Below are positions 1 to 8,958 of a stretch of DNA of 64,000 nt, piece after piece. Origin of the DNA: JALYXV01 sp963733505. Lineage in GTDB: Bacteria > Actinomycetota > Acidimicrobiia > Acidimicrobiales > Palsa-688. Position numbers and translations under genes: made by a program. The notes beneath the pieces are model-generated. The model was not told the DNA's origin and searched no databases. It saw nothing but the letters and a program-made list of their open reading frames with translations. The stretch lies in NCBI GenBank assembly GCA_963733505.1, contig CAVTDW010000019.1, forward strand, positions 69,205 to 133,204, in the 5' to 3' direction. Each line of letters opens with the position of its first letter. Within the stretch, counting starts at the first letter, position 1.

Positions 1-172
1 AGCGCCGATCGCCGCCGGCACGAACGCGAACAGGTCCGTCAAGGCGTCGCCCAAGGATCTCCCCCGAACCCAAAGCCGGTGCGATCCCGCCAACCTTGAT
101 GCCCGGCGCCGGGGGAACGCAACGGCACCGTGGTCCCGTCTCGGGCCGCGAGTCCCTTACGCTGCCACCGCT

Positions 173-1255
173 GTGTCTGTGAGTTCCGGCATCGTCGCCC
201 CCGCCTTCATGGCCGAGATCCGAACGCGAGTCGACGCCCGGATGTCCGCGCTCTTGGCCGCCGACCTCGAGCGCTGGTCGGCCATCGACCCCGACCTGGT
301 ACCGCCCCTCGAATCGCTCCACCGGCTGCTGCTCGCCGGTGGCAAGCGGCTGCGCCCGGTCTTCTGCCACTGGGCGTTCCTCGGCGTGGGCGGCGACCCC
401 GACGACCCCCGGGTGGTCGACGCGGGCGCGGCTCTCGAGCTGCTTCACACCTTCGCGGTCATCCACGACGACATCATGGATGCCTCGGCCCGGCGACACG
501 GCCAGGAGACCATCCACACCGAGTTCGCGGCCCGCCACCAGCGAGCCGCCTGGCGCGGCGAGTCCCGCCGCTTCGGCGAGGGCGTCGCCATCTTGATGGG
601 CGACCTGGCCTTCGTCTACAGCGACATGCTGCTTCACGGGGCGCCGCGGGAGGCCCTCGAAGTGTTCGACCAGCTTCGGTTGGAGGTCAACGTTGGCCAA
701 TACTTGGACCTCCTCGGCACCGCCCGGGGCAACGCCACCCCAGAACTGGCCCGGCGGATCTGTCGCTTCAAGTCGGCCAAATACACCATCGAGCGACCCC
801 TCCACCTCGGTGTCGCATTGGGGGCGCCGGCGCGGCTGGCCCAATTGGCATCCCCACTCAGCGCCTACGGGCTACCCCTCGGGGAGGCGTTCCAGCTGCG
901 TGACGACATCCTCGGCACCTTCGGCGATCCCGAGGTGACCGGCAAGGCCGTGGCCGACGATCTGCGTGAGGGAAAGCCGACCCTGCTGTACGCCCTGGCC
1001 CGCCAGCGTGCGACGGGTAGTGCCGCCGCCCTGCTGGCCAGCCGTTTCGGCGCCGTGGACCTGTCGGAGGACGAGGTGGCGGCCATACAGCAGGTGTTCG
1101 AAGACACCGGGGCCCGCGGCGACGTAGAAGCAACGATCGAGGAACTGCTCGACGAATCCATCGGGGCCGCGTCGGCCGAGCAGCTGCCGCTCACCGACGA
1201 AGCCCGCCACGCGCTCATCGGACTGGCCCGATTCGTCGCCGGCCGGAACTACTGA
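173..1255 (+). CDS. Polyprenyl (geranylgeranyl-type) diphosphate synthase
   Basis: Trans-prenyltransferase that condenses isopentenyl diphosphate with allylic diphosphates to make C15-C20 or longer chains for carotenoids, quinones or lipids. The 360-aa protein has the first aspartate-rich motif DDIMD at residues 99-103, the second, DDILGTFGD, at 244-252, and the substrate-binding stretch GGKRLRP near 56-62. These are the hallmarks of the IspA/GGPPS family, and the length is typical. The GTG start at 173 is not certain; the GTG at 179 or the ATG at 209 are alternatives. It lies just upstream of dxs, so the pair probably forms an isoprenoid operon. Chain length cannot be read safely from the sequence. 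Confidence 0.9.
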   Translation: MSVSSGIVAPAFMAEIRTRVDARMSALLAADLERWSAIDPDLVPPLESLHRLLLAGGKRLRPVFCHWAFLGVGGDPDDPRVVDAGAALELLHTFAVIHDDIMDASARRHGQETIHTEFAARHQRAAWRGESRRFGEGVAILMGDLAFVYSDMLLHGAPREALEVFDQLRLEVNVGQYLDLLGTARGNATPELARRICRFKSAKYTIERPLHLGVALGAPARLAQLASPLSAYGLPLGEAFQLRDDILGTFGDPEVTGKAVADDLREGKPTLLYALARQRATGSAAALLASRFGAVDLSEDEVAAIQQVFEDTGARGDVEATIEELLDESIGAASAEQLPLTDEARHALIGLARFVAGRNY

Positions 1256-1276
1256 CACCATCATGAGGTGACCGCG

Positions 1277-1402
1277 ATGACCGATGTCGAGTTTGTCTTT
1301 GACCCGAGTTGCGAGGTGACCCCGGACGAGCGGGCATGGGCGCTCTGGGATGCGATAGTGACGGTGGTCGGCGAACCTATGACCAGAGGTAGCGTGGCCT
1401 GA
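1277..1402 (+). CDS. Small 41-aa ORF translationally coupled to dxs
   Basis: A short ORF starts with ATG 22 bases after the prenyl synthase stop. It ends in a TGA whose last base is the first base of the dxs ATG (TGATG). The product begins MTDVEFVFDPSC and is acidic and tryptophan-containing, with no signal peptide or membrane segment. I recognise no family. The perfect coupling to dxs and the filling of an otherwise empty gap argue that it is translated. It could be a leader that only couples translation, or a small conserved protein. Confidence 0.5.
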   Translation: MTDVEFVFDPSCEVTPDERAWALWDAIVTVVGEPMTRGSVA

Positions 1403-3306
1403 TGCTGTTGGAGACCATCGAGAGTCCCGCCGATCTGCGGGGGCTTGACGCCAATCAGCTGGCGCAGCTGGCATCGGAGATCCGGGAGTTCATCGTCCAG
1501 GCGGTGTCGGTCACGGCGGGCCATCTGGGTTCCAATCTGGGTGCGGTCGAACTCACCTTGGCCGTGCACCGGGCGTTCAACTCGCCCCGCGACGTCATCT
1601 TGTGGGACACCGGCCACCAGGCGTACACCCACAAAATCGTGACCGGTCGCCGGGCGGCCTTCGCCACGCTGCGCCAGGCGGGCGGCCTTTCGGGTTACCC
1701 GTCGCGCTCAGAGTCGGCCCACGATTGGGTCGAGAACAGCCACGCCTCCACCATCTTGTCCTACGCCCACGGGGTGGCGGCAGCCATCGAACGTTCCAGC
1801 GCCCCCGACCGCAAGGTCGTGGCGGTCATCGGCGACGGTTCGCTGACCGGGGGCATGGCCTACGAGGGCCTCAACAACCTGGGACATTCCGGCAGCCGGG
1901 TCGTGGTGGTCCTCAACGACAACGGCCGGTCCTACGCCCCGACGGTGTCGCGACTGTCGGAGAGCCTGACCCGCATCCGCCTTCACCCTGGCCTGAAGTC
2001 GATTCGCTCCAAGCTGGAAGAAGCCCTTCGCGTCCTGCCCGCCGTCGGGCCATTGGCCTACTCCAGCCTGCAGGGCATGTACTCCGCCATCCGCGAGGTG
2101 GTCGAACCGCCCGCCTTCTTCGAAAGCCTGGGCGTGCGTTATGTCGGCCCAGTCGACGGCCACGACGTCCTGAGCCTCGAGCACACGCTTCGCCAGGCGG
2201 CGGACTTCGATGGCCCGATCGTGATCCACGTCCTGACCCACAAAGGCCGGGGCTACGCCCCCGCCGAGGACGACGACGAGAAGTGCCTGCACGACGCACC
2301 GGTATTCGATCCCGCGGTCGGGCCGACCGAAGCCGAACGGGCCCCCAAGGGCTACACCCAAGCCTTCAACGAGGCGATGCTCGGTATCGGGGAGGATTTT
2401 CCCCAGGTCGTCGCCATCACCGCCGCCATGCCCGGCCCGACCGGCTTGCTCCCGTTCCAGGCCCGCTGGCCGGACCGGTTCTTCGACGTGGGCATTGCCG
2501 AGGGCCACGCCGTGACCTCCGCCGCCGGCATGGCCATGGGCGGGTTGCGGCCCGTGGTGGCGGTGTACTCCACGTTCTTCAGCCGGGCCTTCGACCAGGC
2601 CAACCTCGACGTCGGCCTCCACGGCCTTCCGGTGGTGTTCGCCCTGGATCGGGCGGGGATCACGGGCGACGACGGGCCCAGCCACCACGGCGTGCTCGAC
2701 CTGGCGCTCGGCCTCAGGATCCCGGGGCTCACCATTTTCGCTCCTTCGTCCAACGCCGAGATGGCGGTCATGCTGCGCTCGGCCTTGTACCTCGACGGAC
2801 CGGCGGTGGTGCGCTACCCCAAGGGTGCGGCCCGGGTCGTGCCGGCCACTCAGGTGGGTTCGGGGCTTGCAGCCCGGCAGGTCACCGCGGGCGGCGACGA
2901 GGTGTGCCTGCTGGCCGTGGGCAAGATGGTCGAGGCGGCCGAAGATGCGGCGGCGTTGCTGGCCGTCGACGGGATCCGCGCCACCATCTGGGACGTGCGG
3001 GTGGTGCGCCCCCTCGACCCGGCGATGATCGCCGACGCCGCCCGACACGATCTGGTCGTGACCATCGAGGACGGTGTGCGTGAAGGCGGCGCCGGGGCGT
3101 TCATCGGCCAGACCATCGCCGACCTGGCCGACCCCCCCAGGCGCCCGACGCCGCCGGTGCTGGTGCTCGGCACGCCGACCGCCTTCATCCCCCACGGCAA
3201 GCCGGCCGCCATCCACGCCCAGCTCGGACTCGACGGTCCCGGCATCGCCGCGGCCGCCATAGGGGCGTTGAGAAACGCCGAGGCTTCGGCGTCGGTCACC
3301 GACTGA
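1402..3306 (+). CDS. dxs: 1-deoxy-D-xylulose-5-phosphate synthase
   Basis: Thiamine-diphosphate enzyme that joins pyruvate and glyceraldehyde 3-phosphate in the first committed step of the MEP pathway. The 634-aa length is typical of the family. The N-terminal HLGSNLG (41-47) and GHQAY (71-75) motifs, the TPP/Mg motif from GDGSLTGG (144-151) to the LNDN stretch, the central transketolase pyrimidine-binding domain and the C-terminal domain are all present. The start overlaps the stop of the 41-aa ORF. Together with the GGPP synthase upstream it supplies isoprenoid precursors. Confidence 0.96.
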   Translation: MLLETIESPADLRGLDANQLAQLASEIREFIVQAVSVTAGHLGSNLGAVELTLAVHRAFNSPRDVILWDTGHQAYTHKIVTGRRAAFATLRQAGGLSGYPSRSESAHDWVENSHASTILSYAHGVAAAIERSSAPDRKVVAVIGDGSLTGGMAYEGLNNLGHSGSRVVVVLNDNGRSYAPTVSRLSESLTRIRLHPGLKSIRSKLEEALRVLPAVGPLAYSSLQGMYSAIREVVEPPAFFESLGVRYVGPVDGHDVLSLEHTLRQAADFDGPIVIHVLTHKGRGYAPAEDDDEKCLHDAPVFDPAVGPTEAERAPKGYTQAFNEAMLGIGEDFPQVVAITAAMPGPTGLLPFQARWPDRFFDVGIAEGHAVTSAAGMAMGGLRPVVAVYSTFFSRAFDQANLDVGLHGLPVVFALDRAGITGDDGPSHHGVLDLALGLRIPGLTIFAPSSNAEMAVMLRSALYLDGPAVVRYPKGAARVVPATQVGSGLAARQVTAGGDEVCLLAVGKMVEAAEDAAALLAVDGIRATIWDVRVVRPLDPAMIADAARHDLVVTIEDGVREGGAGAFIGQTIADLADPPRRPTPPVLVLGTPTAFIPHGKPAAIHAQLGLDGPGIAAAAIGALRNAEASASVTD

Positions 3307-3325
3307 CCCCGGAATCGCCCACGCC

Positions 3326-4078
3326 GTGAGCTCCTCGGCCTCGTCCATGCAACGGGCGTCGCTCCTCGAACACCTTCGGGGTGACAGCGCCGCGTTGGCG
3401 GCCGCGGCCGAGCGGTCACCAGCGGCGGCCATTGCGTCGTGCCCCGAGTGGGACATGACCGCTCTGCTGACCCATGTCGCCGGGGTGCACGAATGGGTCG
3501 CGCACATTGTGCGCACCCGATCCCCGGTATACGTCAAGCGCCAGACCACGGCCCCCGAGGGTCCCGACGCCACGCGCGAGTGGTTCGAGCGAGCTGCGGC
3601 CCAACTGCTGGAGGCGCTCGAGGGGATCGATCCCGACGAGCCGGTCTGGAACTGGTTCGACCGCGGCCCGGCACCGGCGCGCTTCTGGGTGCGGCGTATG
3701 GCCCATGAGACGGCGGTTCACCGCTGGGACGGCGAGGCGGGTGCGGGGGATCCGAATCCGATCGCGCCCGACCTGGCGGTGGACGGGATCGACGAGTTCC
3801 TGGGCTTCGTCGGGCTCTGGCTGGCCCGCCAGCCGGTCGCCAACCTGGCGGGATCGCTTCATCTTCACGCCACTGACATCGACGGCGAGTGGTCGATCGA
3901 CGTATGGCCCGACCGCTTGGAACACCGCCACGAGCACCGCAAGGCGGACGCCGCGATTCGGGGGCCGGTCTCGGATCTACAGCTGTGGATGCTCAACCGG
4001 ATCCCGGCCGACGCCCCCAACCTGCAGGTGTTCGGCGACCGGGCGATCATCGAGGCTTGGCGCCAGTTGCAGTTCTGA
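3326..4078 (+). CDS. Maleylpyruvate isomerase family (mycothiol-dependent, DinB-like) protein
   Basis: The 250-aa protein has an MDMPI_N/DinB-like four-helix domain, with SCPEWDMTALLTHVAG near residue 40 and the second metal-site region MAHETAVHRWD near 127-137, followed by a small C-terminal domain. The spaced histidines match the metal triad of this family, which in actinobacteria often uses mycothiol. The substrate is unknown, and most members are not true maleylpyruvate isomerases. It starts with GTG 19 bases after dxs. The last 102 bases overlap the 3' end of the convergent SRAP gene. Confidence 0.85.
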   Translation: MSSSASSMQRASLLEHLRGDSAALAAAAERSPAAAIASCPEWDMTALLTHVAGVHEWVAHIVRTRSPVYVKRQTTAPEGPDATREWFERAAAQLLEALEGIDPDEPVWNWFDRGPAPARFWVRRMAHETAVHRWDGEAGAGDPNPIAPDLAVDGIDEFLGFVGLWLARQPVANLAGSLHLHATDIDGEWSIDVWPDRLEHRHEHRKADAAIRGPVSDLQLWMLNRIPADAPNLQVFGDRAIIEAWRQLQF

Positions 4079-4831
4079 CGGCCCAGCCCCGAAGCCGGGG
4101 GGCGGGGGCAGCGGCTCCACCAGCTCGGGCCCCTCGTTGGCCACGTCGTTGACCCGGGTGCTCACGGGGTAGGCCTCCAGGTCACGCGACGCCGACGGCA
4201 CCAGAAGGCCCTGGATGGCGGCGAGGTCGGTGACGCCGGGGTCCAGCCATGTATCCCAGGCCGCGGCGGGCAGGATGACCGGCATGCGGTCGTGGATCGG
4301 CGCCACCAGGTCGTTGGCCGCGGTCGTGATGATGACGCAGCTTCGGATGGGCTCGGCATCGGGCTGGCCCTTGGGCCGCCAGAACTCCCACAGCCCTGCG
4401 AACGCCAGTGGGCTCCCGTCTTTGTGGCGGATGATGTAGGGCAGCTTGTTCTTCTTCTTCGCCTTGCCCTTGGCGTCGCCGTCGCGTACCTGCCATTCGT
4501 AGAAGGCGTCGGCGGGAATGATGCAGCGGCGCCTGGTCAGCGCCCCCTTGTAGGCATTCTTGGTCTCGATCCCCTCGGCCCGGGCGTTGATCATCTTGTT
4601 GCCGGCCGACGGATCCTTCGCCCAGTACGGGATCAGCCCCCAACGAAAGGCGCCGAGCTGCCGGCGGGGACTTTCCCCATCTTCTGTTGGTCGCCGTTCG
4701 GCCACTGCGTACACGTCCTGGGTGGGGGCGACGTTGTAGCGCAGCGGGAGTTCGTCGACCTTCACGTCGTCGACGGCGAACACCTTGGCCAGGTCCGCCG
4801 GCGCCGACGTGGAGGTGTAGCGGCCGCACAT
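3977..4831 (-). CDS. SRAP domain protein (YedK/HMCES type)
   Basis: SOS response-associated peptidase fold that forms a thiazolidine crosslink with abasic sites in single-stranded DNA. The invariant Cys2 follows the initiator Met (MCGRYT). Also visible are RYNVAPTQ, the WGLIPYWAKD stretch, INARAE, the PADAFYEW segment and the histidine of HDRMPVILP. The 284-aa frame is longer than usual: the last ~35 residues read antisense through the end of the MDMPI gene and look unrelated to the family, so the ancestral stop may have been lost. It is the nearest intact gene to the left junction of the mobile element. Confidence 0.93.
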   Translation of the reverse strand: MCGRYTSTSAPADLAKVFAVDDVKVDELPLRYNVAPTQDVYAVAERRPTEDGESPRRQLGAFRWGLIPYWAKDPSAGNKMINARAEGIETKNAYKGALTRRRCIIPADAFYEWQVRDGDAKGKAKKKNKLPYIIRHKDGSPLAFAGLWEFWRPKGQPDAEPIRSCVIITTAANDLVAPIHDRMPVILPAAAWDTWLDPGVTDLAAIQGLLVPSASRDLEAYPVSTRVNDVANEGPELVEPLPPPPGFGAGPSELQLAPSLDDRPVAEHLQVGGVGRDPVEHPQL

Positions 4832-4841
4832 GGCGTCGAAG

Positions 4842-5051
4842 CTACGCGGCGCTGGCGGCGCGGGAATAGCCGTGCGCCACCTTGGCGGCCAGCATCTGGC
4901 GTTGCGCCTCGGCCAGGGTCAGGCGGCCGGTGCAGACCTGGGCGTGGAGGCTGTTCTCCAGCGTGTCGTCGGGGACCGAGAAGGTGTGGGGCTCGGGGAA
5001 CAAGTTGACGGCCGAGGCGGCGGCGCCGCCGATTTCGAGGGCGATCACGTG
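4842..5051 (-). pseudogene. 3' half of a split lipoprotein gene (HNH-like family)
   Basis: The minus-strand frame reads VIALEIGGAA, then NLFPEPHTF, then DDTLENSLHAQVC and an AEAQRQ stretch before a stop at 4842. This is the C-terminal half of the family seen intact at 10167-10763 (LVPLSLGGAP, NLWPE, KDTLELRLHALVC). Family resemblance stops at about 5051, just before the position where DHL is expected. The matching 5' half, ending in DYEEDHL, lies 6.4 kb away on the same strand at 11461-11907. Insertion of the intervening element explains this without any other change. Confidence 0.75.
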
Positions 5052-5264
5052 TAATCGGAGGGACACGACCCGCGTCTTTGATGTAGGTCGTAGTGATTCG
5101 GGAGCTTGAGCATCCACCGTTGACGACGAGTAATCCGGTACGTTCCGCCAACGTGGCCGACGTAGAGGCCTGCAGGATCGGGCCCTCCTCCGCTTGTCAG
5201 ACCGCCGGGTCGATCTGGATGGCGGTGACCGGACCTGGACCGTCGTCGGCCCGACCATCTGCCG

Positions 5265-6367
5265 GTGGCGCCGGTCGAGCAGTGGTTGGAGTACCTGCGG
5301 ACGGCGCGGGCGGCGTCGCCCATACGGTCCGGTCGTACGCCCGCGGCTTGGCCCTGTGGTGGTCGTTCCTGCTTGAACACGAGTTGCCGTGGGACAAGCC
5401 CGACGTGGGGAAGGTCGGGACGTTCGTCACCTGGTTGCGGACCGGCGACAGCCCGGCGGCGCGAAGCACCTTGCGCGTTGAGCGTCCTCCGAGCGAGGAC
5501 ACGATCTCGGTGAGAGTCAAGGCCGTCCAGTCGTTCTACGCCTTCCATCTGCCCGGCTCGACGTGGTGGCAGGACCAACGGCCGTTCACTCGCCCCCGGT
5601 GGAGCGCCTACAAGCCGATGCTGGCCCATCTGGCCCGGCCGCTGCCCCGGTCCGCGATCGGGTTGCGCCAGCGACGCCGGGTTGTCCCTCCGACCTTCAC
5701 CCCGGCGCAGGTCGACCGGATCCTCCAGGCGAGCGCCACCTGGGACCCAGCCACCCGTCGCTGGGCCGGTTCCCTGCGGAACCGTCTCCTGTGGGCGGTG
5801 CTGGCCGGCACGGGAATGCGACTCGGCGAGGCGTTGGGTCTCCGCCACTGCGATTGGCGGACCAGCCGAGGCGATTTCGCCTCGGTGGTGATCGAGCCGC
5901 GCACCGATCATCCGCACGGGATGAGAGTCAAGAATTCCTCCGGGCGCCGGGTGTTGGTGAGCGACGAACTGGACCGGCTTTACGGCGACTACGTGGTCGA
6001 GTTGTGCGAACGGGGAGCAGCCGACCTCCCCGGGAGTTTCGACGACAGCTACATGTTCGTGAACCTCGAGCGGGAACCGCGGTTCCGGGCGATGCGGCCC
6101 GAGACGGTGTACGACGAGGTCGCCCGGCTGCACCGCCTGCTGACGGGCACGGTCCCGGCCGGTTGGACGCCGCATTGGTTCCGCCACACCCACGCCACAG
6201 CCCTCCTGCTTTCGGGAGTCGACGCCGTGATCGTGGCCCGCCGGTTGGGCCACGCCGACGTGCAGACCACGTTGACGATCTACGCCCATGTGAATGAAGA
6301 CGCCGAACTGCGGGCGTTGGACGGCTGGGCTCGCTGGGCGGGCCCCGGAGCGACCGGAAAGGAATAA
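5265..6367 (+). pseudogene. tnpA: TnpA-like tyrosine recombinase, frame broken near its start
   Basis: The C-terminal catalytic domain is complete. It has the first arginine in TGMRLGEALGL, then HWFRHTHAT, then RRLGHADVQTT and the tyrosine of IYAHV. The N-terminal SAM-like domain starts in another frame from the GTG at 5265 (APVEQWLEYLRTARAASP) and resumes as HTVRSYARGLALWW from 5321. Adding one C to the CCC at 5319-5321 joins them into a protein of about 367 aa, close to Tn554 TnpA. The open frame upstream to 5093 in the catalytic-domain frame does not look like protein. The stop abuts the tnpB ATG. This is either a sequencing indel or inactivation. Confidence 0.82.
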
Positions 6368-8542
6368 ATGAAAGCCAGCCCCTACCGCCAGGAGCAGATC
6401 GAAGCGTGCTTCGATCCCGAGATCCTCGCCGCCATGTGGGCCGAGGTTCCCCAGCCATTCCGTCTGACCCGATACCGCCACGACAACGTGCCCGCGGAAT
6501 GGGCCTCCAGCTTCGCCCTGCGACCGCCGAACCCAGCCCGGGATACGAGCGATGTAGTCAACCTGGGGCGCCTGCCAGAGACGATGGCCCAAGAAATGGC
6601 CTGGGCCATCTGGCGGATGGTCGTAGATCACGGCCGCATGGTGCTCTCCCCTTTCGAGACCATGCTGGTGCGAGTAGCCGATGTCGTCGACCGCCCGCCA
6701 CCGGGAAGCGGACCGGTGCGGTCGCTGGTCGATCTGTCCCTGGCCCAGTGGGAACGCGAGATCGCCAAGGCCCACATTCGGCGGGGCTGCGTCGTCCGCC
6801 AGGCGCGCCCGCATGTGACCGCATTCAGAGCGTTCCACGAGCTGGTCAGCCTCCGCTACGACCGGCGCGAGTGGTGGCGCCGGGATGTGTGGAACCCCTC
6901 GGTCGACCACCGCATCCCGCTGAGGACCCACGAGCCCCACGGCCATCACGTGGTCAGCTTTCTTCCCATCACCCAGGGGTGGCTTCGGGAAGCGGCCAAA
7001 TGGCATTGCAAGGTGTCCCTGGAGACAGGCCAGCTCACCTGGTCGAGCGTGATGATGCGTGTCGTCTCCCTTCAGCACTTCGACGCCTACCTGAGAACCG
7101 TCGGCATCGACATCCCCTGGCTGGCCGACGGCGTCAGCGGCCCCCGAGCCGTCATGCTCGACTACCTCGGTCATCTCCGCCAACAGAAGCGGCAGAGCGG
7201 AGCCCGGCAGGGTCAACCCCTTTCCAACGGCTCCATCGCCCACCGATTGACCGACGTCGAGGTGTTCTACAACTGGATGACCACCGAACGCGAAACGGCG
7301 GCGTTGGTCCTGGGACGCCAGTGGCTTGAGCTGGATACCAGGCACTTCCGATTCTTCCGATTCGGTGAGAAACCCCGTCACGCGTCGCAGGCGAAAGTGG
7401 AAAGCGGCGTGGCCGAACAGGTGATTGACGACGAGGCCCTCAGCCTCATCCTCGAGAAGGCCGAGCTCATCGGCCGGCCAGTCGACGACGGTGGCCTCGG
7501 CGACCCGCAAGCCATGAACATCCTGCTGCTCCTGGCCTTCACGGGGAGGCGGATCAACGAGATCCTTATGCTCGACTTCGATCCGCTGCTGCCGTTGGGC
7601 TGGGAGGGCGGAACCGATAAGGACCGCGAGTGGTTCGTCGCGAAGCTGCGTTACCAGCAGACCAAAATCCGCCAAGGCCCCGACACCATCCCCGTCGAGG
7701 CCGAAGTGGTGGCCATCATCAAAGCCCAACAGAAGTGGGCGCAGGAGTTCATGGTGAATCTGACCGGCCGTCGCGATCAGCCCCCACCCCGCTACCTCTT
7801 CGTCGCCCGCCGACGAAACCACAACGGCGCCCGCCACTACCCCGTCGGCTCGATCAGCACCTTGTTCACCAACTACGCGGCCAAGATCGACGCCCGCGAC
7901 CAGGCAGGGCATCTGATCGACATCTCCCGGACCCACCGCTTCCGGCACACCCGGGCCACCACCCTCATCAACCGTGGCGTCCAGCTGCCAGTCCTGATGC
8001 GCTACATGGGCCACGCCTTCCCATCGATGACCCTGCACTACGCCCACATCGCAGCGTCGACCGAAGAGCGAGCCTTCGTCCGGTTCCAGAAAGTCACCAG
8101 CGACGGCCGGCCGTTGGACATCGACCCACGGGACCTCTACGACATGATCCAGCTGATGGCCGACGCCGATCGGATGCTGCCCAACGGCGTCTGCCTCCTG
8201 CCGCCCAAGATGGCTTGCGACCGAGGCAACGCCTGCCTCACGTGCCCGAAGTTCGCCACCGACCGCGCCTACCACGACGCTCACGTCGCCCAGCTCCACG
8301 CCATCAGCGAACTCATCGAGCAACGCCAAGGCGAGTTCCTGACCAAGCACGGCGCCCCGATGTCCGAAGACAACATCTGGCTGGCCGGCCGCCGCCAAGA
8401 ACAGGCCGCCCTGCGAACGATCATCGCGACCCTCGACGCCCAAGCCGCCGAGGATGCACGGGCCATCCGCGGCGCCGGGGCAGGTGCCAAAGGCGAACAG
8501 CCAGTGACTCTAGACCTCGACCGGCACCGGAGGACGGCATGA
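6368..8542 (+). CDS. tnpB: TnpB-like tyrosine recombinase/integrase
   Basis: This 724-aa protein is the large second recombinase of a Tn554-type unit. The phage-integrase catalytic residues are present: arginine in TGRRINEILMLD, then the HRFRHTRATTL block, then YMGHAFPSMTLHYAHI with the nucleophilic tyrosine. A C-terminal cysteine cluster (ACDRGNACLTCPKF) may bind zinc. It starts directly after the tnpA stop (TAA-ATG) and overlaps tnpC by ATGA, so the three genes are one operon. It looks intact, unlike tnpA. Confidence 0.9.
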   Translation: MKASPYRQEQIEACFDPEILAAMWAEVPQPFRLTRYRHDNVPAEWASSFALRPPNPARDTSDVVNLGRLPETMAQEMAWAIWRMVVDHGRMVLSPFETMLVRVADVVDRPPPGSGPVRSLVDLSLAQWEREIAKAHIRRGCVVRQARPHVTAFRAFHELVSLRYDRREWWRRDVWNPSVDHRIPLRTHEPHGHHVVSFLPITQGWLREAAKWHCKVSLETGQLTWSSVMMRVVSLQHFDAYLRTVGIDIPWLADGVSGPRAVMLDYLGHLRQQKRQSGARQGQPLSNGSIAHRLTDVEVFYNWMTTERETAALVLGRQWLELDTRHFRFFRFGEKPRHASQAKVESGVAEQVIDDEALSLILEKAELIGRPVDDGGLGDPQAMNILLLLAFTGRRINEILMLDFDPLLPLGWEGGTDKDREWFVAKLRYQQTKIRQGPDTIPVEAEVVAIIKAQQKWAQEFMVNLTGRRDQPPPRYLFVARRRNHNGARHYPVGSISTLFTNYAAKIDARDQAGHLIDISRTHRFRHTRATTLINRGVQLPVLMRYMGHAFPSMTLHYAHIAASTEERAFVRFQKVTSDGRPLDIDPRDLYDMIQLMADADRMLPNGVCLLPPKMACDRGNACLTCPKFATDRAYHDAHVAQLHAISELIEQRQGEFLTKHGAPMSEDNIWLAGRRQEQAALRTIIATLDAQAAEDARAIRGAGAGAKGEQPVTLDLDRHRRTA

Positions 8543-8958
8543 CCGTCGACGCCGAGACCCGCGCCGACACGCTGCGACAAGCCGCTCAGGCCAAACGCAC
8601 CCGGGCTACCGCCAAGGCCGACCTGGCCATCAAAACCATGACCAAGAGCGGCCAGGCGATCGACTTCCGCAACGTGGCCCGCACCGCCGGCGTGTCCGTC
8701 GATTTCCTCTATCGCAACCCGGAGCTCCGGGCTCGGATCGAACGTCTCCGGGCCCAACATCGTCCGCCGGCGCCCGCAGCGACCACCGACGCCGAGTCCT
8801 CCTCCACCAGTCAGACCATACGGTTGCTCACCGCCCGCCTGACAGAGGAGAAACGGCTTCACCACGAGGACGTCACGACGCTTCGAGCCGAGCTCGCAGC
8901 CCTTCACGGAGAACTCCTCCGGCTCAGAAGGAGTCCAGCAACTAGCGGAAGCTCCTAG
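8539..8958 (+). CDS. tnpC: TnpC-like accessory protein (DUF6262 type)
   Basis: The 139-aa protein is basic at the N-terminus, with a predicted helix-turn-helix-like segment (FRNVARTAGVSVDFLYRNP) around residues 44-63 and a C-terminal coiled coil (LTEEKRLHHEDVTTLRAEL). It overlaps the tnpB stop by ATGA. A small coiled-coil third gene after two tyrosine recombinases is diagnostic for Tn554-type modules, where TnpC influences transposition rate and orientation. The role here is inferred from that context. Confidence 0.8.
   Translation: MTVDAETRADTLRQAAQAKRTRATAKADLAIKTMTKSGQAIDFRNVARTAGVSVDFLYRNPELRARIERLRAQHRPPAPAATTDAESSSTSQTIRLLTARLTEEKRLHHEDVTTLRAELAALHGELLRLRRSPATSGSS

Noticed and set aside
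5080..5085. GATGTA, the Tn554 core sequence, near the left end
   Set aside because: It lies about 30 bases inside the junction and a single hexamer is expected by chance in this length.
5045..8443. A 1132-codon minus-strand open frame
   Set aside because: It is antisense to the recombinase genes and to an intergenic region, with repetitive basic composition and no known motif. High GC alone keeps such frames open.
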